From: Chaetorhynchus papuensis
Taxonomy: Eukaryota > Chordata > Aves > Passeriformes > Rhipiduridae
Assembly: GCA_013396525.1 (NCBI GenBank)
Contig: VWYX01001163.1
Coordinates: forward strand, 169,938-233,937
Reading direction: 5' to 3'
Length of the DNA: 64,000 bases
The translations under genes were made by a program, and so were the position numbers. Positions 34,801 to 46,595 of the stretch are shown piece after piece; within the stretch, counting starts at the first letter, position 1; each line of letters begins with the position of its first letter. Under the pieces are notes generated by a model, which made no database searches, was not told the origin of the DNA, and saw only the letters and a list, made by a program, of their open reading frames with translations.

Positions 34801-35772
34801 GCTCAAAGATCACTATCAGAAATGCTAAATATAACTCACCAGACTTTACACTTTTTTCCCCCCAGTTTCTTGGATCATCAAAAAACTCCTCCAGACCCCT
34901 CCGAGACACAGTTGTGTGCAGGAACTTCACCTGATGGAGTGGTTCAAATTTTGGTAGGTTCTCGTGGTACAGATTCAGCACCATCCTGCATAAAAGTTAG
35001 AAGGAAAACTATGTATGATAAGAAAAATAATATTCTGCTAAATGAGAATGTTTGTTTCATTCACAAAGGCATAGGTCCTACAGACAGAGCAGGTGTGGGG
35101 GGAAAGGCAGGGGTTTGGTTAGCCACAAAAATGTCATCTCGGTGTTTTCTCCTCCCCCTCATCTAATTATCAGTTTTCGACACTCAGAGATAATTAACAA
35201 TTAAAAATTAAGGAATAAATTTGAGCTGTGCTGTACAAAAGTAGATCATAGAATCACAGAACTTTTAGAAGTACAAAGTGCCTCTGGAGATCATCCAGTC
35301 CGAAACCCCTGCTAAAGCAGGGACACCTGGAAAAGGTGACATAGGAACGCACCCAGGGGTGTCTCCAGAGAGGGAGAATCCACGCTCTCCCTCGTGGCCT
35401 CAGTGGCAAAAGCTGTTGGACACACGGGAAAGCACAAAACCCACCCACGATGGAAGCACCAGCACAATGACTGCAGGGCTCTACGGGCACAGGGAACCGC
35501 TTCATGCTGCCCTTAACACGGTGCCTGCCGCCACGCACCGCCCTGCAGCCCTCAGGCTGGAGGAGCCAGGACACGCGGACACCGGGACACACGGACACCC
35601 GCCTCCCGCCAAGGGCTCTCCTTCCTCCTGGGAACCGCGCCCGCCCACCCATGCCTGAGCCCGAGTCTCCCCGGCGCGGTGCGTACCCGGGGAGTCCCAG
35701 CCGAGCCCGGGGAAGTCGGAGCGCGGCCGTGAGGCTCCGGCCCAGCGCGGCCATGGCCGCGGCCGCCGCCAT
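31828..35772 (-). CDS. MRPL47: MRPL47 (bL29m), mitochondrial ribosomal protein, 7 exons, complete
   Basis: Nuclear-encoded protein of the mitochondrial large ribosomal subunit, homologous to bacterial L29 near the exit tunnel. Exons on the minus strand: 35772-35687, 34985-34840, 34277-34217, 33543-33447, 32869-32739, 32461-32366, 31945-31828. All introns are GT-AG, the phase is consistent, and the total is 735 nt (244 aa plus stop), close to the human 250. Exon 1 encodes an Ala/Arg/Leu-rich presequence. Exons 2-3 carry LHTTVSRRGLEEFFDDPRNW and the L29-like helix QLRAKSSEDLHKLWYVLLKE (about residues 85-105). Exons 4-5 carry LTLEQESKRQRKPMPSPERL and LRLLQTG. Exon 6 is strongly basic, and exon 7 ends FPNLAVKSQSQ. 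The start is the first ATG of exon 1; a second in-frame ATG lies six codons on (35,754). The gene is tail-to-tail with ACTL6A and head-to-head with NDUFB5. Confidence 0.95.
35245..35440 (-). repeat. CR1 LINE fragment in MRPL47 intron 1
   Basis: Begins 'atcatagaatcacagaac' and continues 'ctctggagatcatccagtcc', 'cccctgctaaagcagggaca' and 'tctccagagagggagaatcc', which is CR1 read from its 3' end. It is on the minus strand, in the same sense as MRPL47. It lies about 250 bases from the donor of exon 1 and next to the CpG island. The right-hand limit is approximate. Confidence 0.85.
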
Positions 35773-35811
35773 CAGCCCGCGCCCTCCCAGAGCGCCGGGG
35801 GCCCGGGGCGG

Positions 35812-36012
35812 GAGCTGCCCTTTTCCAACATGGCGCCTGCCCAGCCTCACCCCGCGCACTCCCCCGGCACAAGGAGCACAGGGAATGCCCTGCCCTTTTC
35901 CAAGATGGCGCCCGCGCGGCTTCACTTCCCCTCCCGTGCCCTCCCACCGCGCCGGAGGTGCAGGGAGGGCTCTGCCCTTTCCCAAGATGGCGGCCGCCGG
36001 CTTCGCCCCGCG
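35812..36012 (+). repeat. Three diverged 75-82-bp tandem units, each with a YY1-type core
   Basis: The block 'ctgcccttttccaagatggc' recurs starting at 35,815 (with 'caacatgg'), 35,890 and 35,972 (with 'tttccc'), giving periods of 75 and 82. Sequence between the blocks is partly alignable too: a 'gcgcctgcccagcctcac' segment in unit 1 matches 'gcgcccgcgcggcttcac' in unit 2 and 'gcggccgccggcttcgcc' in unit 3. This looks like a promoter segment that duplicated and then diverged. Confidence 0.75.
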
Positions 36013-36056
36013 GCGGGAAGTGGCGCTGCCGGCCCCGCCCCGTGCCAGTCCCAGCC

Positions 36057-39000
36057 ATGGCGGCCATGAGCCGGGTGCTAAGGGCGGCCGCGGCCTGGGC
36101 GGCGCGGAGGGCGGGCGGCGCCGGCACCACCGGCACCACCGGCATCACCGGCATCACCGGGATCGCCCCCCGCCTCCCCGGCACCCTCGGTACGGCCTCG
36201 GCGGGGGAGCGGCGGGGCGGGGGCGGCGGGGGCGAAGTGACCTTGCGGAGCGGGGCAGAGGTGCCCTCCCGGAGGCCGCGGGAGGGCCGGGGACTGAGCA
36301 GGTGCAGTGCTGTGTCCCCGGTCCTGTGAAAACTGTCGGGTTTGGGTAAAGCATGGATGGAAACGGGCGGGAGGCCCACACTCCTGGCATTCTAATTGTC
36401 AGTTCATTTGGCCCTGTATGGTGACATTCACCGATTCACGTGTTGGTGCTTACAGGTCGGCATTGATCTGTGTCTAAAGTTAGAAGAAAAATAGATTCAT
36501 GCTAGCAAAATACGAAATTACTTCAGGTGAACTGTAGAAAATTCAGCCGCTGTTGTACACTTTACTTTTTTTTTCTTTCCTCACGTATGTTTGACCTTGC
36601 CCTGGCGTAAGCACCAGTGGGGTACAAAACCATAATACTCTGGTTCAATTTTCAGTTCCTGTACGACACAGCGGCGACCATGGGAAGAGAATGTTTATCA
36701 TCAAGGCAACAAGTTTTTATGATTCTCGATTTCTGAGCTTATTGGTGAGTTAAAAATCAAACGTATTGCATTCAGTATAACACATGGCTTGCAAATGGTG
36801 TAAGAGTGTCTAAAATACAATTTCCGCTATTGTTTATGTGACAGCATCTAAGATGTGGTTGGCACTATTCACATAAAAAAGAATTTCAGGTCTTCTTTAA
36901 AATTTTTTTGGTCATATGCTGTAAAATCAGGGCTAGATGAAGTTAAAAGACTGGCTAGATAGCAAAGCTTGCAATAGGTACTTAAATTACTGCTGTTGTA
37001 GCATTCTTAAATTACATGTGTTCATATATGCATGACCCACAAATGCTTTCTACTCCATCCTCCTTTGTGAAACATATCAGTTATTTTCTGCAGGGCTCAC
37101 CTTCAGCTACCTACAACCACTGACAGCAGAGGTGAGATTTAGGAAGCCTGACCTGAGTTTGACCCTTCCAAAGCCAGGTTTTGGATAAATCCTATTATAA
37201 GGGGCAACAGCCAATTTGATACAACTCCCTTCATGTGATCAGGACTCCCTTATCTGCCTTCCACAGCTACCAGAGCCCACAGTGGTTGCACTGGTGTTGG
37301 GTTATTGTTTTGCTGTCGGTGCCTCATTCCAGCTGGGTGCTGGAGCCAGTCAGGCCAAGATGCTGAGGCAGATTTCAGGGAGGTGTTGCTGTTTGCTGCT
37401 GCACAGACTGACCTCACTGGGAGGTGGGAATCTGACCTGAACAGGCTCATGGACTGACACAGCATCGCTCTTTGTGTGCCGTGGTTCATTAATTAACTCC
37501 TTGCAATCAGCAGTGTTTACATACAACATCCCTTTCCAAACTAGGAATGCAAATCTAAGAGTTATTGGCTGTTCCACCATTTTCAGAGAGACCTCATGAA
37601 AATTTGTCAGGGTTCTGAGTTTCATACACTTTTTGTTTTTATCCCTTCTACAGAGATTCTATATATTCCTGACGGGAATACCAGTGGCAGTGCTCTTAAC
37701 ATATATCAACGTCTTCATTGGTGAGTGCTCTGTCAGGGCTAAGCAAAGTACAGTCAAAGTTATGAAATGGGAATTAAGCATGCTGGATAGAAAAAAAGGA
37801 ATCTTTTATGACTCTCTCTTTGGAAGACCATGGAACAGGCCTAACAAATACAGCAATATTGTATAAGTACATAGAAAATGTTCCCAGTATATTTGCTTTA
37901 GTTGTGGCTTTTAAAAAAAAAAGTTTCTCACATTTAAAAAAAAAATACATTCTCTCTTTTGGCAGTCTTTCAAACATCAGTTACTTGCTTTAACAAGATT
38001 GCGACTCTGGCTTTTTATCTAGCAAAGATGCCAAAATTCTGCTTAGCGGTACATGTGTTAAATCTACTGCTGTAATGATATGTAATTAATTTAATAGAGA
38101 AATCAGGAAAAATCCATGCTTTCAGCTCTTGTACTTTAAAGGGCATTTCTTTGGACGTGATCCAAGTTGTTTCTTCTGTATAGCTGCTAATTTACCCTTT
38201 TGGTGTGTCACTTAAAATCTATGAGCTAGATACTTGCAGTGTGATGTGTCTGCAAAAATTGCAAGTTCAGTCTTTCTGAACAGAGCTCACACTGAGGGAT
38301 TAAGTACTCTCTATGTGGAATAATTGATCTTTTCCTTATCTGAATAGCAGAATATAAGGTAGCTTCAGAAAATAATCATAGAGTTAAATATTCCTCGCCT
38401 CCTTTCCTTGTCAGGTGAAGCTGAACTTGCAGAGATTCCCGAAGGTTATGTTCCAGAGCACTGGGAATACTACAAAGTAAGTGTAACGTGCAAAAGGGTG
38501 GGCATGTTACTGACAGCCTTTCTCTTGATAATACGTTTGGGAGTAAAATGGATGGAGTATGATGATGGCTATCAGTGTAGTAAAACTCAAATAGTGCAGT
38601 TCTGGTTTTGGTAAACTTTTTTGCAGCTTTATGGAACATGTATAAGGCTGTAGGAAATCTCTTTATTGACATGAGCAAATGCAAATGCTCTGTATGCAGT
38701 AAACTGCTGAAGCTGTATGCCAAGAATTCTTCTATGTTCCTGAATAATAAGAGCAGTCCTCTGCATTCATGGCATGCAGGTTTTGTCTTTGTTTCTTTTC
38801 TAGCATGTCTTAAGAAATTGGAATTTAAAGTGACATTTCTTTCTTTTGTGTTGTTTGCCAGTGTTGTTTTAAAGTCCAGTATCACACACACTTTTGTATC
38901 TAGAATTGAAGATTTTTATAGTCACAAACTCAAGGTTGTATGTTTTCAATTTAATTGTATTTTCTTAAAATTAGTCCCTGGCTTCTTGCTGCAAGGACTG

Positions 39001-40255
39001 CTTTGTTTCTGATAGGAAGTAATTGAATTCAGCAATATTATTGTGACTATTTCGACTCATTTACACTTTTGTTCCTAGTGAGACGCCCTCTATGTGGCAG
39101 CAAAACTTTGAAATGTTGCTGATTACAGTAAGGTTTGGAGTTCACTTCTGTCATTAGAATGGCAGTTTAAGGAACTTTACTTCAACAGAAAGAAAATAAA
39201 TTATGTCTCCATTAAATTTTAATTTTGCTACAGAACAGTCATCTGTAGGTTATCTTGACATTAAGAATTGCAAAAGAAATATGACTTTTTAGGATTCTGA
39301 TCTCCCAAACAGTTGTGCATTTTTGTAACTTTACTGTTATGGTTTGAATGGCAGCACTCACGATGTCGATGACAACTTCTCAGGACTGTGGGTATACAAA
39401 ATGATTCAGTTACAATGACATTTCTGCTTGGAAATTGCACAAATAATCTCTGCTTTTATTTTTTCCAGCACCCCATAACCCGCTGGATAGCTCGTTACGT
39501 ACTTGACCCCCCTGAGAAGAACTATGAGAAGGACATGGCTCTGCTTCATGTGGAAGCAAAGAAAGCTGAAGTGAGGTATGTTCTGTGGTTGGGGGATTAA
39601 AATACTGATCTGTACTGTAGCTGACTCTTGGATTTTGCATGACATACTGAGCAGGATGCTGACATAAAGTGCTTTCATGTATCCCCTGAGTGCTGCCTGC
39701 ACTGGCTGCTGCCAGAGTGGGCGTCACAGTATCTGCTGTCGCTGCCCTCTCAGGATTCAGGTTACCAGAACAATCCAAGGACAGGGGCTCTTCAAAACAC
39801 TTGGTATTTATAAAGGTGTAGCTGTGTCTTCCTGAGTCAGCAAATGGACAGCTCTTTTTACCCCTGCTAATGCTCACAGCTAGGCAAGAACATGTGAAAA
39901 AACTGCTGCCAGTATTTTTCTTCCTCTTTTGTGGAACGACTTGCTGAAAAAAAAAACCCAAAATAAAAAGATTTAATAGCTCATGTCTTAGTTGAACCCT
40001 TCATATTTTGGTACTAGCTATGTTTCAGCAGTATTTATAAACCATTGATGCTAAAGTCACTGATTTGTCAGTAATTCCCTGATGCTTAACATCAACAAAC
40101 TTCATGCTGAGGGTGTCTTTTGCCTTTTTTTTAGGATGCTGGAGTTGGAGGCACGCAGACTGATGAGACACCGGGGAGATGGACCTTGGTATCATTATGA
40201 AACACCTGACAAAAATCTTGTTGACAATTCTATGAAATCCACACCTGACAATTAA
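36057..40255 (+). CDS. NDUFB5: NDUFB5, complex I accessory subunit (SGDH), 6 exons, complete
   Basis: Accessory subunit of mitochondrial NADH:ubiquinone oxidoreductase, in the membrane arm at the inner membrane. Exons: 36057-36189, 36656-36744, 37654-37720, 38415-38476, 39469-39575, 40135-40255. All introns are GT-AG, the phase is consistent, and the total is 579 nt (192 aa plus stop); the human protein is 189 aa. The Arg/Ala-rich N-terminus is a mitochondrial presequence and includes a 9-bp repeat giving GTTGTTGITGITGIA at residues 23-37. Next come VRHSGDHGKRMF, one membrane segment (FYIFLTGIPVAVLLTYINVF), the diagnostic AELAEIPEGYVPEHWEYYK, and RRLMRHRGDGPWYHYET-like C-terminal sequence. 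The start is the first ATG in the island; a second ATG follows three codons later. It shares its promoter with MRPL47. Confidence 0.96.
36123..36167 (+). repeat. NDUFB5: 9-bp tandem repeat inside the NDUFB5 presequence
   Basis: The unit GGC-A(C/T)C-ACC occurs four times, plus a degraded fifth copy (GGG ATC GCC), encoding GTT, GTT, GIT, GIT, GIA. The unit length is a multiple of three, so gain or loss of a copy keeps the frame. Confidence 0.95.
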
Positions 40256-40349
40256 ACAATTTTAGGACAGTGTGCAAGATCTTAAACGCATACTGACAAA
40301 TTGTGACTGAGCTATGGAACAGACATCCTGCTGTTCGCTGATGGAAATG

Positions 40350-40355
40350 AATAAA
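40350..40355 (+). terminator. NDUFB5: NDUFB5 polyadenylation signal AATAAA
   Basis: A canonical AATAAA lies 95 bases after the stop codon, followed by the GT-rich 'tgtttgtgttg'. This implies a short 3' UTR of about 120 bases. Confidence 0.85.
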
Positions 40356-42097
40356 CAATGTTTGTGTTGATTCCAGTATCTTGAAAGAAATTGTGTGGCA
40401 GTTAAGCTCATACAGCTATTAAAGCTGTTAATCAGTGAAAATGCTTTATGTCAATTGCCAACAGTCACTCCTTTGCTTCAGAACATACATGGAACAAGTT
40501 GGTAATATTAGTTTTCATGTTGTGATTTCTAGTATTTATAGTTTCAAGTGAAAGATACAAGAAACGAAGAGTTTTTTTCTTTCTCAGTGCTCTGTGTCAG
40601 GCGGTTGGTGGGAGATGAACTAAGTAAGAAAAATGCCTTCACACATACCTACCATGCATTTTCAGAACTCTACAGCTGTTCTTCTACACCACTTTTTGGC
40701 AACTTTTTAGGGAATGCGAAGGGTTCTCTCTTCACCTGGCAGGTTTTTGCCACTAGAGGGATGTCTTTCCTCAGGTTCTACAGGCCATGGTACTCATGGG
40801 TTTAAATTTCTCAAGAGCGGTGGGAAGTGCCTCTTAGAGTTTGTGACCCTAAATTATCTGTCCATATTCAAAATCCTCACTTTTTAAAGGAAATAAGCCC
40901 AAGCCCTTTACTAACCCCATATCATCTAGTGATTTGAAACTTAAAAAATAAAATTCTGGTTTTTTACCAGAATGGACCACTGCATGGACTATTTTAAGCA
41001 AAAACTGCCTTGTTTGCTGTTTCCTGGCACTGCCAAACATTAGAAAGACATTGATTTTCTATCAGTGCTTTGCTTGTCCTTTTTGTTAGAATCAATCTTT
41101 CAGGTTAGATGGCTCATATGTCTTATTATGGCTCTCATTGTTTATAAATGCTGAGTTATTCATAAGAGAAGCCATTAAAAAAGCACAAAGTCTCCTCAGG
41201 TAAAATAAATCTGTCTGATCCTGTATTAGTGTTTTATCCAGCATCCAATGATGCTCACAAATCTGATGTAATGTCTGTTTTTCAGAAAGTCTAAAACCAC
41301 TCCATGGAGATCACATTCTGCCCTCAGTGTTTCACATTGTTCCCAACACTTGATTTTTCAGTAGTAAAAATTGCTGAGACTAGCCTGTGCTACTCTGCTC
41401 ACAGCTTGTTCATAGCTGGGTACATACATTTTTCAATTCTGTTTTTGAGATTTTCCTTGAACCACCTTTTGAAACTTTTGAGGTAGAGGGTGGTTCTAGC
41501 AAAGGTCACATCACCTTGGAAGTGATCACTGAATCCTTGGATATATTGTGGACTATGGGTGGAAGGCTCTTCATTACTTTATGAATTTTCATTTTAAATG
41601 GGCTGGTCATTTCTTTAATGCTTTGCTGCCAGGCATATGTAGTGGTTATTAAACATTGCTTGAAAACAATAGCAATATTTGTTTTCCTACAAACTTCACT
41701 CTATTCCTCCTTCCTCTAACGTTATTCTTTCAAAGTGAAAAGCAGAGAGAAACACAGCAAAGGCCAAAAAAGGGCATTTTCAGGTAAAGGTACTGCCCCT
41801 GAAGACATGAAATTGGGGGTTGGCTCCTGGCACTACCACAGGCTGCTCAGGCATCCCAGGCTGGGCTTTCCCACCCTATATCCCCCCACACCAACCTGCT
41901 CCTCTTGGCCATGGAGACATCCCACCTGTGCTGATGCACGGCCCTGGTGGGACCATGACAGAGCCATGGGACACGTGAGACACCTGTACTGCTGCACTGG
42001 GCAGTGCTGAGAATGAAAATAGATAGAAGAGGTTTTTTTCTGTATCTATTTTATACAAACATACATACATATACATGCATATAAAAATATATATACA
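40356..42097. other. Spacer between NDUFB5 and the USP13 promoter gap
   Basis: No exon or clear repeat is seen. The last 50 bases before the gap are a simple 'acatacatacatatacatgc' and TA-rich stretch, which together with high GC on the other side may explain why assembly failed. Confidence 0.6.
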
Positions 42098-43031
42098 NNN
42101 NNNNNNNNNNNNNNNNNNNNNNNNNNNNNNNNNNNNNNNNNNNNNNNNNNNNNNNNNNNNNNNNNNNNNNNNNNNNNNNNNNNNNNNNNNNNNNNNNNNN
42201 NNNNNNNNNNNNNNNNNNNNNNNNNNNNNNNNNNNNNNNNNNNNNNNNNNNNNNNNNNNNNNNNNNNNNNNNNNNNNNNNNNNNNNNNNNNNNNNNNNNN
42301 NNNNNNNNNNNNNNNNNNNNNNNNNNNNNNNNNNNNNNNNNNNNNNNNNNNNNNNNNNNNNNNNNNNNNNNNNNNNNNNNNNNNNNNNNNNNNNNNNNNN
42401 NNNNNNNNNNNNNNNNNNNNNNNNNNNNNNNNNNNNNNNNNNNNNNNNNNNNNNNNNNNNNNNNNNNNNNNNNNNNNNNNNNNNNNNNNNNNNNNNNNNN
42501 NNNNNNNNNNNNNNNNNNNNNNNNNNNNNNNNNNNNNNNNNNNNNNNNNNNNNNNNNNNNNNNNNNNNNNNNNNNNNNNNNNNNNNNNNNNNNNNNNNNN
42601 NNNNNNNNNNNNNNNNNNNNNNNNNNNNNNNNNNNNNNNNNNNNNNNNNNNNNNNNNNNNNNNNNNNNNNNNNNNNNNNNNNNNNNNNNNNNNNNNNNNN
42701 NNNNNNNNNNNNNNNNNNNNNNNNNNNNNNNNNNNNNNNNNNNNNNNNNNNNNNNNNNNNNNNNNNNNNNNNNNNNNNNNNNNNNNNNNNNNNNNNNNNN
42801 NNNNNNNNNNNNNNNNNNNNNNNNNNNNNNNNNNNNNNNNNNNNNNNNNNNNNNNNNNNNNNNNNNNNNNNNNNNNNNNNNNNNNNNNNNNNNNNNNNNN
42901 NNNNNNNNNNNNNNNNNNNNNNNNNNNNNNNNNNNNNNNNNNNNNNNNNNNNNNNNNNNNNNNNNNNNNNNNNNNNNNNNNNNNNNNNNNNNNNNNNNNN
43001 NNNNNNNNNNNNNNNNNNNNNNNNNNNNNNN
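42098..43031. other. Assembly gap (934 N bases)
   Basis: A run of N bases. It is flanked on the left by AT-rich simple sequence and on the right by a CpG-rich flank. Long open frames reported across it are artefacts of translating N. The missing USP13 first exon and promoter probably lie here, and the true gap length may differ from the number of N bases. Confidence 0.99.
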
Positions 43032-43260
43032 CTCCCCCGCAGGCTTCATAATCCCTCCGATCCCCTCCTCCACCTGCCTTGGCCCCCTCGCCCTCCCGGT
43101 GCTCCCCCACGCCCGGCCGCGGTCGCGGTCGCGGCGATCCCCGCACATCGCTCGTCCGCCGCAGCGCGGTTCCTTCCTGCGCTTGTTTGTTTATTTTCCT
43201 CCTTCAAGGCGGTCTGAAGTGGTTGCTTGGACGCGAGGATTTTGTGGTTTCGGGAAAACT
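43032..43260 (+). promoter_or_regulatory. USP13: CpG-island flank, probable USP13 promoter/intron 1 edge
   Basis: The first 150 bases after the gap are GC- and CpG-rich ('gcccggccgcggtcgcggtc') and grade into ordinary sequence by about 43,260. No match to the remembered USP13 first-exon protein is visible in any frame, so this is read as the downstream shoulder of the island, within intron 1. Confidence 0.6.
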
Positions 43261-46200
43261 TCCCTGCTTGCTCTGGTTGTCGGGGTCTGTCCGTTTGACC
43301 TGGAGCCCTGCTTTTGCTTTCACGCCAATGTACCAAAACGGGACGGTAATGGCCTTCTCGTTGGTATGTTTTGGCGAGCAGATGTCAATTATTTTGTTTT
43401 CCTACTGCCTCGGTGCTCATTCTATTCAAAATCTTCAGAGAGAGCTCCCAAGGGCTAACTAAAGACTCATCCTGAAAATCAGCGTGAAAGTTCCCCTGAA
43501 ACACTTTCTCCCCCAGGGTTTCGGTTACGTCACTGAACTTCAATGAACTTGTAGTATTTCCCCACTAGCTTGGTTCGTTTGCTGTTAGATGGATGTTTCC
43601 TGTGCAGTAAACTTTCTGTGGTGTTATTTCTATGGTGTCTCGCAAAACATCCACCAGCTCCACAGATTGCATGTGTTCTGTGGTAGATTTGGGGCCTGAC
43701 TCATTTTTAACTTCACTGCTAATACTGGAAGCCCTCAGAAATGGGCAATGCTTTGTAAGAAACAGGTGCTTAGAAATTAGACGTTTTCAACAGAGGTGAA
43801 ATTTTATTAAAAGTTGCTTCTCCGCAGGAAGCTGAGGTTTCCCAAAGGTGATCCAGCACTATATGTTGGTGTTAATGTCAATGGCAGCAATCAAAAGGAA
43901 GCTCACTACATTACAGAATGTTCAGTGAAAGATGTATTTCAGCCACATTTTTGGAATCCTTTATCCCCTTCTATTTGATAATTCCCCCTCTCTTCGATAA
44001 TTCCTTTAAATACAGAAAATCAGACTTGGTTTTAAAGGTGACTCAGCTGTCTGGTGTTCGTCATGTCTTGTTGAACAGAGGTTATTTTTACCCACACTCT
44101 TCAGATCTCAAGTGTCACCCAGCAGCCCTGACTGTACTGGGAGTTGGGCTGATTAGAACTGCCAAATCGGACTCCACCGCAGAGGCGATAATTGCATTAT
44201 ATGCTTAAGAAGGTTTTGGCGGGGGAGAATCAATAAACCACATTCTTTCCTTCAGATTTCTGCTTGGGTGAACACATGGTTGATGTTTTTAGTAACACAT
44301 TTCAGGCTTCTTCGATATTACAGTTTATAGAAAGTTTCTGATAACAAGTAGGAAGGGATATAAAATACTGCTACAGATTAAAAAACAATCACCACCCTTT
44401 GCAACAAGTCTCAGTTGAATGTAGCAAAAGCTGTTTGAGCAAAACATCAAACATTCGAGCCAAACTTAACAGAAACTATGGATAAAAGTAGCAAAAGGAA
44501 TGGGAAGCAGCATGTATGATTTTTTTTTTTTTAACCAAAGAATTTTTCATCCTTTTGATGTTATCGGGAAGAGATTTCAGATTTTGGAAGATGTTGCCTT
44601 CCAATGTGAAAACTTCTTGTTTAAATTGTGTTATGGGCATTCACCGGGCAAAAGGCTTGGCTGAACTTCTGCAGTACCAGTGAAAATAAAAGCAGTCTCA
44701 GTTTCTGTTGTTTCCCACAGCTTTTCAGCCCATACCACTCCTCAGCTTAGCTGAGTGAAAGATTTGCTGAGATTTTATTTTAAATTCCCATATAATCTAA
44801 CAGATACGTGGATATTGTTTCTAGGATGGCGATTCTGAGGGGCAAATGTAACGTGCTTTCTAGGGTAAAACACTGTCATTTACAAATTGAAAACAGCAAA
44901 GCTGTGTTTTTGCAGTTTTTCATTCAGACGGACACTGAAAGGATACAGACAGGTTGTTGCTTGGCTAAAGGGAGATGTTAATGTTTTGTATTAGGTTGAT
45001 TTTTTGACTTATTTTCTCAGGTTATTTATGTATTACCTAAGTGAGCCTCTTCCTCTTGAGGTACCCAGCTTTTTGAAAGAAGATACACTATTCATTTACC
45101 CTGTTATAATGTTCAAGAATGAAAAAAACCCACACTCTTGGTTTTGTTAGCTGTGCTAAAATTCCAGATTGCATTTTTTGCTGGAGGAGGTTTTTTCCCT
45201 TGTAAGGCTATTTCTCAGTATTTCCTCACATCTTCTCATTTTGCCATTTTAAACATTCTCCTTGCTACAGTTTAACTTCAGCATGTCCTGTGGTACCTGG
45301 TCATGCAGCAGCTCTACACTTAAGTGTTTTTAGCTTTATTAATTGTATATTAATCCTTTTCCTGTATGGACATGTTGTGATATTTAAAATACACTGAAAA
45401 CCATAAGACCTGTGAGCGTTAAGGCACGGAGTAATTTTATTATTGTAGAGAAAGATGGTGCAGCAAATTTGCAAGCACCAAGCAGAGTGGAGTGGTCAAA
45501 ATCAGAGCTTTTTGCTCTCAGGGGGTGCCAAAGAAAATGAGGTACTGGGAGTGAGTAGCTCCCTCTTCTACTTCCAGCTGTGCAAAGCTTAACGTGGCAG
45601 TGAGACGTGGCTTTTGCTGCCCTGTTTGTCACTCAAGTTGTGTCATCTTGTCTGGGTTTGGGTAGTGAATGTTCCAGTGGATATAGGCAACTTCACTGAT
45701 TGTTCTCAAAACAGGTTGAGGTTCCTCTCCATGATTTTTAAGTCTTCCTTGGATGAAGATCTGGGAACAATGTCGCCTTTGCGCTACAATGAGAGTCATT
45801 AGCTGAGAGACTTCAGAAGTGAGAGCTGGAAGTACAGGTGGCTGTTTGGTGTATTTTTTCCACATGGATTAACTGTAGCATGGTGATGTTGTCATAAAGG
45901 CGGTATTGTTAGAAATACCATAAACAGATGAGGAATTCATGTCCATAGATTTGGCCTACTTCCAACAGAACATCCCAGGAAAGTTGGCAGGAACAGGAGG
46001 CAAATTTCTGTGCAGTTAAGAGACCTAGTGACAATTTTTACTTTGCTTATCTCGTAAGATGAGAAAATATGCCTTTTATGGTTTACATTTTAATTACTTT
46101 TTTGCTGTTTTTTGGTGTCTTCTAGAAAAACTGTGTTTCTCTGGTAAGGGCTCCTACTCCAGTTAGCCATTCCTTTGTACAGGAATTGAGGAGGGAAGGC

Positions 46201-46595
46201 AGACTGCTTACAAAACACAAGCCTGGCCTAGTGTTGAATATTGCTTCCTCCAGGGAGTGACCCAGCAGCTGTGGGACCCAACCTCGTCCCTCCAAATTGG
46301 CTGACAAAGTCCTGTACCTCGCAGTATTCAGATCTGAGGTGCAGTCGTGCCTCCTGGTGACTTTTTCCACATCTCCAACACTGACTGTAGGTTTCTTCTC
46401 TCCTATTTTGTCCACTGTGACTTCTCTTCATCTTTTGATGGATGAACCTGACTTTGTCTTCAGTACAATGCAGAAGATATAAAGGTTGTATTATATAATC
46501 TTTTGTTGTACTATTATTTTTTTAGAAGTACAGTACTCAGCTTTGGAAATTCCACCTTTTAACGTGGTCCTGGTCTCAAAGACCTCTGATCATTT

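Larger units (their letters stand above)
35500..36300. promoter_or_regulatory. CpG island, bidirectional MRPL47/NDUFB5 promoter
   Basis: The two start codons (35,772 minus and 36,057 plus) are only 284 bases apart, in a dense CpG island without a TATA box. Between them are three YY1-type cores ('aacatggcg' at 35,827, 'aagatggcg' at 35,902, 'aagatggcggc' at 35,984) and ETS-like sites ('cacttcccc' near 35,923 and 'cgggaagtgg' near 36,013, GABP/NRF-2 style). YY1 and GABP are established regulators of nuclear genes for mitochondrial proteins, which suits both flanking genes. Confidence 0.85.

Noticed and set aside
35254..36379. Frames of 243-281 codons across the bidirectional promoter
   Set aside because: They are produced by GC-rich sequence and the promoter tandem repeat. 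Only the MRPL47 and NDUFB5 first-exon parts are supported by homology and splice sites.
38376..38891. 171-codon minus-strand frame over NDUFB5 exon 4 and intron 4
   Set aside because: It is antisense to a real exon, has no recognisable domain, and no promoter or splice support.
39410..39961. 183-codon minus-strand frame over NDUFB5 exon 5 and intron 5
   Set aside because: It is antisense to a real exon, low in recognisable structure, and most likely a chance open frame.
42046..43217. Three open frames of 365-380 codons
   Set aside because: They consist almost entirely of translated N bases across the assembly gap.
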